A DNA stretch of 5,352 nucleotides from an uncultured Selenomonadales bacterium (lineage in GTDB: Bacteria; Bacillota_C; Negativicutes; Selenomonadales; Selenomonadaceae), in assembly GCA_946407175.1 (NCBI GenBank), contig CAMJNB010000124.1, positions 1 through 5,352 on the forward strand. The letters run 5' to 3'. Position numbers and translations under genes: made by a program. Below, in pieces: positions 1 to 5,306 of this stretch (within the stretch, counting starts at the first letter, position 1; the number at the start of each line of letters is the position of its first letter). The notes beneath the pieces are model-generated. The model had not been told where the DNA came from. It saw only the letters and a program-made list of their open reading frames with translations, and ran no database searches.

Positions 1-2549
1 CTAACGGTACTAGCATTACAAATATTTCCGGCTTGCAAACCGGCGATACATTGGATGGCGACATTGACGCGACCGAAATTCAATTCCCGGGTACTGGAGA
101 TATCGACGTTAGCGACAGCGTAGTTTTGACTTTGTCGGATGTAAATTACACGTTGACGGCAGACAGCGACGGAATAACTAAGCGCGACGTAGTTTTCAAT
201 GGTTTAGCACCTCTCGGTGTTTTGGAAATTGATAGAGCCGGTATTTACACTGTAAACGGTACGATATTGCTTGCCTTCCAAGGAGATAGAATTATCGGCA
301 AGACGAACGGCGGCGCTTATGTTGCAAGTCCCACTGACATAACCGTAAGCAGTCAATCTGATATTGAAGACATTGTCAAAAATTTGGCGCAGAGTCCCAA
401 CAATATTGAGGTTCTTGCGGACACTTCAAGTAGCGATTTGGATTTAACAAGTACTACAAAAGCTCAAAGAGTCCATTTGACGGAAGATATAGACCAGACG
501 GTTAAGCTGAACAATTACGACGGAAATATTGTTGTTGTCGAAACAGGCGTAGAAGGCACGAAAAATATTAACACGGGCGACGGCAATGGCAATTTGGTAG
601 TTGTAATGGACGATGCAGGACCGGTAAGCGTCAAGGCAGGCAACGGCAACGGTTACGTTATGTCGAAAAGTGCAAATACTACTGTCGATGTTGACGGGTC
701 AAGCGGACACACTAAGCTGTTGGCATTCACTGATAAAGGCGAAATTCAAGTCAAAGGTTACGACGCAGAAAAAGCCAATGCCGAAATTCAGACACGTTTT
801 GATGATATCCCGACAGCTGTAATGCAGGGTAATATCAAGATTCAAGACGGTGTTGTTAATGTAGGGGATTCTAAGATTATTCTTGATGAAAATGCCGACA
901 CTTCAGGGACGACAGAGGCAAATATTTACACCCAGCAACGCGAAAAGCAGAAAACTGTTGCGACAAATTCCAACGGCGGCACGATTAATAAGAGCGCGTC
1001 GAAAGAATCAATTTTGGCGGTAGGCAATCTTGACGGACAAAAAGGCGCGTCTAACATTACGACGGGTAGCGGCAACGATATAATTTTCGGCGGCAGTGGT
1101 GATGTGATTGACGCGGGAACCGGAAATAACGCTGTATTCTTAAATCAGACTGAAAATTATTCGGATGTCGGCGCAGAAGTTAAGTTAAGTGGCAGGACAA
1201 CTATATTTGACTTTGATAGTACCAAAGACAGAATAAACGCAGACCTTAACGACACCAGCCTTGAATTTAAATTTGACGGCGATAATTTGAGGATTAAAAA
1301 TTCAGATTCAATAATTGATATTTTATTCCCCGACACCTTCGGCGGCGCTACGAGTGCGGATGCGGCAGAAAATTATATGAGCAGTTCCAACTATACGAAA
1401 CTGTTAATTGGCAGTGACAACAATTCTGTGAGGGCGGCAATTACGAGCGAAAACGGAAATATTGCTGTCGAAGAAACTTCTGATGAAATGGTAACGGCTT
1501 ATGTTGGCGAAAATTCCGGCGTAAATATGGAAAATTATTCCGGCGACGTTTTAGTAAATCTCAACGAAAATCAAGGAACTTTCGACAACAATAATGTTTA
1601 CTTCAAGGGTATTCAAAACCTTAAAGCAGGTAGCGGAACTGCAACTTTAATGGGCTCTGCGAATGCGAAAAACGTTTTAATGGCAGGCAGTGGCAACGAC
1701 TCAATGTGGGGCGGCGGCTCTGAAATGGATACCCTTATCGGCAATTCGGAGCAAAACGCATCTACGGAATTTTTCTTTATGGACGGCGACGGACGCGACC
1801 AAATTCACAATTTCCAATTCTCGACAGCTGACAACCGTGCTACTGCAGACAAACTCAATTTTGATACAAGCGTAGTTCGCGAAATAAAAGTTTCCGGCAA
1901 CGATTTAATAATTTCAATGAACAATGGCGAAAATGATATTTTGACATTGAAAGACGCGGCAGGAAAAGACGTTCACGCACAAAATTCATACATAGAAGTG
2001 ACGGCGCAAATTGCCGACACACTTTTGACATATGACGGTGTGGCGAATTATTACGAGGCAACGGGCAAAAATGCTACAGTAGAAGTCTCCTCCGACGTTT
2101 ACAGCGCTGAAATTTGGCTTAACAATCCCGCGCAATTTTACGGCAACATCAAAGAAGTTAATGCGTCGAATATGGAAGGCAATGTCATAATCGCCGGCAA
2201 TGACGAAAATAATATTCTGCGCGGCAGTAAAGGCAATTCCAGTTTGTGGGGCGCAGGCGGAAATGATTCACTGGTCGGTGGTAGCGGTTCTAATGTTTTC
2301 TGGTACGGATTCGCTGAAGGCAACGATACAATCAGCAATGCAAATTCCGGCGACACGATTAACCTTTACAACATCTCGCTGGAGCAAATTAAATCTGCCG
2401 AACTTACAGGCAGGATGGCGAAATTCACCTTTACAAATGACGAAACTTTAACGGTCAACAGTTCGTCTCTGGAAGAATTAAACTTCCAACTTGCCGATAA
2501 GTCTACGTGGAAGGCAAATATTTCTTCAAAGACATTTACCCAAAAATAA
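1..2549 (+). CDS. RTX-like repeat protein, C-terminal part (5' end outside window)
   Basis: The reading frame is open from base 3 to the TAA at 2547-2549, so the gene continues beyond the left edge; the TTG at 33 is not a credible start. About 848 residues are visible. They are rich in Gly, Asp, Asn, Ser and Thr, with no membrane segment and almost no Cys, as expected for an exported beta-rich protein. Three Gly/Asp blocks resembling RTX nonapeptides (GGxGxDxUx) occur at about 1065-1130 (GSGNDIIFGGSGD), 1686-1750 (GSGNDSMWGGG) and 2196-2301 (GNDSLVGGSGSNVFW). The last two are followed by the usual partner segment of the type 'FxxGxGxDxIxNF...DxLxx', a beta-roll cap. Such proteins bind calcium after export and commonly leave by type I secretion through a C-terminal signal. 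Adhesin, hemolysin-like and S-layer-like roles all remain possible. No catalytic domain is visible in this part, and no transporter gene is in the window. Confidence 0.85.
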   Translation, partial: NGTSITNISGLQTGDTLDGDIDATEIQFPGTGDIDVSDSVVLTLSDVNYTLTADSDGITKRDVVFNGLAPLGVLEIDRAGIYTVNGTILLAFQGDRIIGKTNGGAYVASPTDITVSSQSDIEDIVKNLAQSPNNIEVLADTSSSDLDLTSTTKAQRVHLTEDIDQTVKLNNYDGNIVVVETGVEGTKNINTGDGNGNLVVVMDDAGPVSVKAGNGNGYVMSKSANTTVDVDGSSGHTKLLAFTDKGEIQVKGYDAEKANAEIQTRFDDIPTAVMQGNIKIQDGVVNVGDSKIILDENADTSGTTEANIYTQQREKQKTVATNSNGGTINKSASKESILAVGNLDGQKGASNITTGSGNDIIFGGSGDVIDAGTGNNAVFLNQTENYSDVGAEVKLSGRTTIFDFDSTKDRINADLNDTSLEFKFDGDNLRIKNSDSIIDILFPDTFGGATSADAAENYMSSSNYTKLLIGSDNNSVRAAITSENGNIAVEETSDEMVTAYVGENSGVNMENYSGDVLVNLNENQGTFDNNNVYFKGIQNLKAGSGTATLMGSANAKNVLMAGSGNDSMWGGGSEMDTLIGNSEQNASTEFFFMDGDGRDQIHNFQFSTADNRATADKLNFDTSVVREIKVSGNDLIISMNNGENDILTLKDAAGKDVHAQNSYIEVTAQIADTLLTYDGVANYYEATGKNATVEVSSDVYSAEIWLNNPAQFYGNIKEVNASNMEGNVIIAGNDENNILRGSKGNSSLWGAGGNDSLVGGSGSNVFWYGFAEGNDTISNANSGDTINLYNISLEQIKSAELTGRMAKFTFTNDETLTVNSSSLEELNFQLADKSTWKANISSKTFTQK
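1386..2470 (+). repeat. Two diverged copies of an RTX-containing protein module
   Basis: The C-terminal region of the RTX-like protein seems built from related units at about 1386-1989 and 2022-2470. Each opens with a 'LLxxx' strand, passes through a variable beta-strand stretch (ENYSGDVLVNL in the first, YGNIKEVNASNMEGNVIIAG in the second), then a Gly/Asp block with a shared Trp (SMWGGG versus SLWGAGGND), an aromatic 'FFF/VFWYGF' strand, a 'GDGRDQIHNF' or 'AEGNDTISN' turn, and a closing strand region (NDLIISMNNGEND versus MAKFTFTNDETLT). The similarity is at protein level and visible by eye. An earlier Gly/Asp block at 1065-1130 may belong to a third, more diverged copy. Confidence 0.5.
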
Positions 2550-2578
2550 ATTTACTTTGTCAGTTTTGACGAATAATT

Positions 2579-2620
2579 AAAAAAAATCTCGCAAGCCTTT
2601 ACGTTTGTGAGATTTTTTTT
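2579..2620. terminator. Bidirectional Rho-independent terminator
   Basis: Two 16-base arms, 2579-2594 and 2605-2620, pair completely with one G-U wobble (core AATCTCGCAA with TTGTGAGATT) around a 10-base loop. The core is flanked by eight A on the left and eight T on the right, so each strand reads a stem followed by a U-tract. It lies 29 bases after the RTX gene stop. It also begins 8 bases after a TAG (2630-2628, - strand) that may be the original stop of the degraded helicase. It probably served both convergent genes. Confidence 0.88.
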
Positions 2621-2627
2621 CTGCAGA

Positions 2628-3056
2628 CTAATGCAGATGATTTGAAAATGTGGCGATCTTGCCGTCGTTATAAAAAAGATTGTATCCTTGTAATTAAGCC
2701 GGTTGAAAGATGAAATGACAATAAAAGTAGTGTTGGTCTCACACTGAAAAGCTTTAAGCTTGTGAACGATATCGTCAATCTTAGCCTTATCCGAGAAAAG
2801 TTGCATATCGCTTGAAGGCGGAATGATCTGCAAGTAGTCTAAGCAAACAACGGATATCCGCAGATGTAAGAGCAGTGTGGGGACTGCACCGATAAAGTTC
2901 TCTTGACATTGATTTTGAGAAAAGCTCTAAAGCAGACATTTCATAGCTACAGAAAACACAAGATTCGCCTTTTTCATGAAGTTGCTCCAAAAGTTGCCAA
3001 CAGAAGATAGTTTTACCGGCGGCGGGAGTGGCGCAGATGACCGAATTACTAAACAT
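2628..3056 (-). pseudogene. Degraded DnaB-like (RecA-fold) helicase remnant
   Basis: Reading the - strand from 3056, one frame carries a Walker A-like loop (ICATPAAGKT, about 3038-3009), then QLLEQLHEKG, the strand and switch CVFCSYEMSALELFSKS, and LTSADIR near 2850. It then runs into an unrelated tail. From about 2857 a different frame continues with the Walker B-type strand VVCLDYLQIIP, then DDIVHKLKAFQCETNTTFIVISSFNRLNY, which is the typical order of DnaB C-terminal helicases. The stretch expected between ADIR and the Walker B strand is missing, as is the N-terminal part before VICATP. After NRLNY the C-terminal helicase motifs are absent; another frame there ends in FYNDGKIATFSNHLH and a TAG at 2630-2628 next to the terminator. 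I infer several deletions with frame changes. Family members load or translocate on DNA during replication of phages and integrative elements. No intact protein is expected. The exact left and right limits are uncertain. Confidence 0.72.
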
Positions 3057-3134
3057 CTCAATTTTCTTATATTGTATGAATAAAACTTTTTCAGTAGATT
3101 TTCTTCAAGAAGTTCCAAAAATTTTAAGGGGGGG

Positions 3135-3163
3135 AAAGACGCTCAAGCAGTAACGTCTTTTTT
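3135..3163 (+). terminator. Possible terminator or attenuator hairpin upstream of the DUF3102 operon
   Basis: AAAGACG (3135-3141) pairs with CGTCTTT (3154-3160) around a 12-base loop, and the run of T continues to 3163. This is a short intrinsic-terminator shape for + strand transcription. No + strand gene ends just before it, so it may be a leftover from a deleted gene or a leader attenuator. The stem is only 7 bp and the call is tentative. Confidence 0.4.
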
Positions 3164-3190
3164 CACTTCTCTATAAATCACTTCTATGTT
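3162..3190 (+). promoter_or_regulatory. Weak candidate sigma-70-type promoter
   Basis: TTCACT (3162-3167) and TATGTT (3185-3190) each match four of six consensus positions and are 17 bases apart, placing a start of transcription near 3197, about 87 bases before the DUF3102 ATG. An alternative -10, TATAAA at 3172-3177, has no good -35. This is a by-eye match only. Confidence 0.25.
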
Positions 3191-3211
3191 GAGGAAAAGA
3201 GTTGGAAACGT

Positions 3212-3220
3212 TGTGGATAA
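3212..3220 (-). promoter_or_regulatory. DnaA-box-like nonamer
   Basis: The - strand reads TTATCCACA, the perfect DnaA-box consensus. It sits in the leader of the DUF3102 operon and lies within a weak inverted repeat (TTGTG at 3211-3215, CACAA at 3228-3232). A single 9-mer can occur by chance. If real, it could couple expression to DnaA or be left over from an element origin. Confidence 0.3.
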
Positions 3221-3243
3221 ACATTTTCACAATCAAAAAGCAA

Positions 3244-3264
3244 GGTTTCAAAACCGTAAACGGT
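3244..3264. promoter_or_regulatory. Two overlapping short palindromes, candidate operator
   Basis: GGTTT-CA-AAACC (3244-3255) and ACCGT-AA-ACGGT (3253-3264) are perfect 5-bp inverted repeats that share the bases ACC. They end only 5 bases before the Shine-Dalgarno sequence of the DUF3102 gene. This is a natural place for a repressor site, or for two mutually exclusive small RNA hairpins that affect translation. No regulator gene is present in the window. Confidence 0.35.
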
Positions 3265-3283
3265 ATGAGAGGAGGTGGTGCAT

Positions 3284-3610
3284 ATGGAAGATTTAATAAT
3301 GAAGACGTCTGAATTTGGCGTGTTAGGCGTCATAACATTTTACCTGCTTACAAAGATTGAAGTTGGCAAGCGCTTGATTCAAGCGAAAGAAATGGTAGAA
3401 CACGGAGAGTGGGCTAACTGGCTTGAAAGTAATTTTGCACTTAGTCAGGATACAGCTACCAATTTTATGAATGTTGCTAAACGTTTTGGCGCAAATTCCG
3501 AGACGTCTCGGAATTTCAAATTTAGCCAATTAGTTTCTTTATTAAAATTACCGCCCGGCGAAGAAGAAAAGTTTATCGCCGAAAAAAGCGGCAGAAGGTA
3601 CGCCGGTTGA
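3284..3610 (+). CDS. DUF3102 domain protein (N-terminal part of a frameshifted fusion)
   Basis: The ATG at 3284 is chosen because the strong Shine-Dalgarno sequence AGGAGGTG (3270-3277) lies 6 bases before it; the upstream GTG at 3275 lies inside that site. The 108-residue product carries the DUF3102 signature: EVGKRLIQAKEMVEHGEWANWLE, then a helix-turn-helix-like FALSQDTATNFMNVAKRF, then FKFSQLVSLLKLP and EEEKFIAEK. DUF3102 proteins are common on Firmicutes phages and integrative elements; their biochemical role is not established. Compared with my recollection of the family, a few residues seem missing between TFYLLTK and IEVGKRL. The frame ends as SGRRYAG-TGA, which is not family-like, while the +1 frame just past an A6 run (3582-3587) reads AAEGTPVEDMSVRKLNEEI, the expected continuation. 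The natural protein is therefore probably a DUF3102-coiled-coil-methyltransferase fusion split by one extra base. A perfect 24-bp palindrome (3493-3516) lies inside this gene. Confidence 0.8.
   Translation: MEDLIMKTSEFGVLGVITFYLLTKIEVGKRLIQAKEMVEHGEWANWLESNFALSQDTATNFMNVAKRFGANSETSRNFKFSQLVSLLKLPPGEEEKFIAEKSGRRYAG
3493..3516. repeat. Perfect 24-bp palindrome inside the DUF3102 gene
   Basis: The 12-base half AAATTCCGAGAC (3493-3504) is followed without spacer by its exact reverse complement (3505-3516). Symmetry breaks at both outer neighbours (C at 3492 and C at 3517). It encodes the stretch around NSETSRNF in a variable part of the domain, so protein constraint does not obviously explain it. 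It could form a cruciform or a dimeric protein binding site. Confidence 0.85.
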
Positions 3611-3614
3611 AGAT

Positions 3615-4691
3615 ATGTCGGTAAGAAAGCTTAACGAAGAAATTCGGCAGTGGAAACAAAAATTTGAAGACGTTCAATCCGACAAAACCGCTGAAATTTC
3701 ACGCCTTGAGAAAATTCGTGATTCTTTGACTGATTCGCTTAACCAAACACGCGGCACCGTTGACAAGCTGACTATAGAGAAAAATCTTCTTGAAAGTCAG
3801 CTGAAAGAAAAATCTAAACCGGAAGTTGTCACAGTCGAAGTTGAAAAAGAAGTTATGCCGGAAGATTATCAGTCTATTAAAGCCGCAAATGCGACATTGA
3901 TGTCTGATTTACGCGACAGACAGCAACTTCTTACAGAGGCAACTGCTAAAGTTCAATCACTTCAAGAGCAAATAGAAAAAAATAATAAAGCTCTTGAAAA
4001 ATTGAAAAAAGCCAATGAGCGCCTTGAACGCAAACAGTATGAATTGACTGCAGAAATGCCTGCCGACACATACAAACTTTTTCAAGCTGACATTCAAGAC
4101 GGTTTAGCCGATATTGCCAACAATTCCATTGACTTCATTATTACCGACCCGCCTTATCCTAAAGAGTATATTTCACTTTATGGTGTTTTATCACAAGTTG
4201 CCGCGCGTGTCTTGAAAGAAGGCGGTTCGCTTGTCTGTATGTGCGGTCAATCTTATTTGCCGGACGTTATCACCGAACTTACGAAACACCTTAATTACCA
4301 TTGGTGTATGTGCTACTTGACGCCCGGGCAAACGCCGCAACTTTGGCAGAAACGCACCAATACTTTTTGGAAACCGTTAATTTGGCTCGTCAAAGGCGAA
4401 TACAAAGGCGATTGGATCGGAAATGACGTTATGGAAAGTCCTGCCAATGACAAGCGTTTCCACGAATGGGGGCAGTCTATCGGCGGTATGCTGGATATCG
4501 TCAAGCGCTTTACTGATCCTAATCAGATTATCTTAGACCCTTTTGTCGGTGGCGGCACCACAGGAGTTACCGCTGTTATTTCCGGCAGAAAGTTTATCGG
4601 CTCGGACATTGAAGAATCGAATTTAATCACTACCGAAAACAGAATCAAGGAGGCGTGGCAAAGTGTCGGAAATCGTAAAGCCGGAGCGTAG
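3615..4691 (+). CDS. Coiled-coil plus N6/N4-type DNA methyltransferase (beta-class motif order)
   Basis: The 358-residue frame has three parts. Residues 1-75 and about 85-145 are charged, heptad-like helices (EIRQWKQKFEDV, LEKLKKANERLERK) predicted to form coiled coils, separated by an acidic VVTVEVEKEVMPEDY linker. From about residue 152 comes a permuted SAM-dependent DNA amino-methyltransferase of the N6_N4_Mtase type. The catalytic motif IV, TDPPYP, is at 177-182; the SAM-binding motif I, DPFVGGGTTGVTA, is at 308-320; an acidic GSDIE strand end is at 329-333. Catalytic motif before SAM motif is the beta-class order. DPPY favours adenine-N6, but N4-cytosine cannot be excluded; the target sequence is unknown. 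The ATG at 3615 lacks a well-spaced Shine-Dalgarno sequence, and the frame reads upstream as AAEGTPVED without interruption. Translation of the original gene therefore probably began in the DUF3102 part at 3284, with a frameshift at the A6 run 3582-3587. All core methyltransferase motifs are intact. The downstream nuclease-like gene overlaps the end by 29 bases, suggesting coupled translation. Confidence 0.88.
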   Translation: MSVRKLNEEIRQWKQKFEDVQSDKTAEISRLEKIRDSLTDSLNQTRGTVDKLTIEKNLLESQLKEKSKPEVVTVEVEKEVMPEDYQSIKAANATLMSDLRDRQQLLTEATAKVQSLQEQIEKNNKALEKLKKANERLERKQYELTAEMPADTYKLFQADIQDGLADIANNSIDFIITDPPYPKEYISLYGVLSQVAARVLKEGGSLVCMCGQSYLPDVITELTKHLNYHWCMCYLTPGQTPQLWQKRTNTFWKPLIWLVKGEYKGDWIGNDVMESPANDKRFHEWGQSIGGMLDIVKRFTDPNQIILDPFVGGGTTGVTAVISGRKFIGSDIEESNLITTENRIKEAWQSVGNRKAGA

Positions 4692-5082
4692 CGGTTGGCG
4701 TGATGAAAGAATTTCACGGCGTCACAGGACGTGTGGCGTTGCGTGTCCAGCGACAGACATTGATTTTTTGCTTGTAGAAACCGCAGGCGCAGAGCCTAAA
4801 GCAATAATTGAATACAAGCACGAACGCGCAGATTTGAATTACGGCGTGAGTTATCAATATGTAGCCTTAAGAAAGCTAGCGTTTAATGCACGACTGCCGT
4901 TTTTTGTAGTCCAGTATGCAGATGATTTTTCATGGTTTAAAGTATACTCTATGAATGATTTGGCAAAAAATTATGTATATGATTCTAAGTCAATGTCTGA
5001 ATTGGAATTCGTAAAATTACTTTATCTCTTACGCAACAAAGAAATGCCACAAGAAGTCGTCGAAGCGTTAATTGAATTGTAG
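4663..5082 (+). CDS. Small PD-(D/E)XK nuclease-like protein
   Basis: The GTG start at 4663 is supported by AAGGAGG at 4647-4653, 9 bases upstream and inside the methyltransferase gene; the two genes overlap by 29 bases in different frames. The 139-residue product begins with a basic conserved-looking block (PERSGWRDERISRRH), followed by CPATDIDFLLVE and AIIEYKHE. Asp32 or Asp34 on one strand and Glu50-x-Lys52 on the next fit the D...ExK metal-binding core of PD-(D/E)XK nucleases. The remainder (YQYVALRKLAF, LPFFVVQYADDFSWFKVY) fits the following helix and strands of that fold. I recall similar phage or mobile-element proteins of unknown function, often with Trp where this one has Cys24 (TCGVACPA), but cannot verify that. 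Its position directly after a DNA methyltransferase makes a DNA-cleaving or DNA-repair partner plausible. Activity is unproven, and no target-recognition domain is visible. A short C-terminal helical tail ends at TAG 5080-5082. Confidence 0.75.
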   Translation: MSEIVKPERSGWRDERISRRHRTCGVACPATDIDFLLVETAGAEPKAIIEYKHERADLNYGVSYQYVALRKLAFNARLPFFVVQYADDFSWFKVYSMNDLAKNYVYDSKSMSELEFVKLLYLLRNKEMPQEVVEALIEL

Positions 5083-5130
5083 GAAAACAAACACCTATAT
5101 CTTAAACGAATTAATTTTGAAGACTTGTCA

Positions 5131-5166
5131 TTGTAGCCGATAGGCGCGCCACACTATTGGCTACAA
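5131..5166. repeat. Stable 13-bp hairpin in the intergenic region
   Basis: TTGTAGCCGATAG (5131-5143) pairs with CTATTGGCTACAA (5154-5166), all 13 positions with one G-U, around the loop GCGCGCCACA. The 5' base of the loop and the last stem base form the octamer palindrome GGCGCGCC. It lies 48 bases after the nuclease-like gene stop. No U-tract follows on either strand, so it is not an ordinary intrinsic terminator. It could be an mRNA 3'-end stabiliser, a protein binding site, or a structured end of a mobile element. Confidence 0.65.
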
Positions 5167-5202
5167 AAACAAACCTTCGTATTGTCACTCTGTCCTAAAA
5201 GT

Positions 5203-5210
5203 GAGGTGAG
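5203..5210 (+). promoter_or_regulatory. Ribosome binding site of the 30-codon ORF
   Basis: GAGGTGAG ends three bases before the ATG at 5214, with the GAGG core 7 bases before it. It is a good match to the anti-Shine-Dalgarno sequence. It is the main reason to treat the short downstream frame as a real translation start. Confidence 0.55.
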
Positions 5211-5213
5211 TAT

Positions 5214-5306
5214 ATGGACGACGAAAAAAAAGCATTACTTAAAAAAATCGATAATTCTTTTTTAATAATGACTTTGAATTTAATAGAAAATGCTGGAGTC
5301 TGTTGA
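5214..5306 (+). CDS. Short ORF (30 residues), possibly the truncated start of a longer gene
   Basis: ATG 5214 to TGA 5304-5306 encodes MDDEKKALLKKIDNSFLIMT followed by LNLIENAGVC. The product is a charged N-terminal helix followed by a hydrophobic helical stretch. I do not recognise the family. The start has a good ribosome binding site. The last codons (GVC and the stop) fall in a sequence resembling an insertion-sequence end beginning at about 5296. The original gene may thus have been longer and cut by an insertion. It follows the methyltransferase and nuclease-like genes on the same strand after 131 bases that hold the 5131-5166 hairpin. It could also be a genuine small protein. Confidence 0.45.
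   Translation: MDDEKKALLKKIDNSFLIMTLNLIENAGVC

Noticed and set aside
33..35. TTG at 33 as the start of the RTX-like protein
   Set aside because: The frame is open to the left edge with similar composition (NGTSITNISG), and no ribosome binding site is seen; the gene is simply cut by the window.
1065..2301. CRISPR-like or tandem DNA repeat array from the Gly/Asp codons
   Set aside because: Similarity is at protein level only; spacing is irregular and the DNA copies are not identical.
1690..2451. Several 60-83 codon frames on both strands within the RTX gene
   Set aside because: They lie entirely inside the long RTX coding frame, have no ribosome binding sites and show no recognisable protein features.
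3212..3220. Replication origin
   Set aside because: Only one DnaA-box match is present, with no cluster, no AT-rich unwinding region and no replication initiator gene nearby.
3371..3385. 15-base inverted repeat CGCTTGA-T-TCAAGCG
   Set aside because: It falls on the conserved RLIQA codons of DUF3102, so the protein sequence can explain it; the arms are only 7 bases.
3582..3588. Classic -1 programmed ribosomal frameshift at A AAA AAG
   Set aside because: The heptamer is in the wrong phase relative to the DUF3102 frame, and the required change is +1 (or -2), not -1.
4313..4717. Minus-strand frames opposite the methyltransferase and the following gene
   Set aside because: They are antisense to well-supported methyltransferase motifs and have no start signals or family features.
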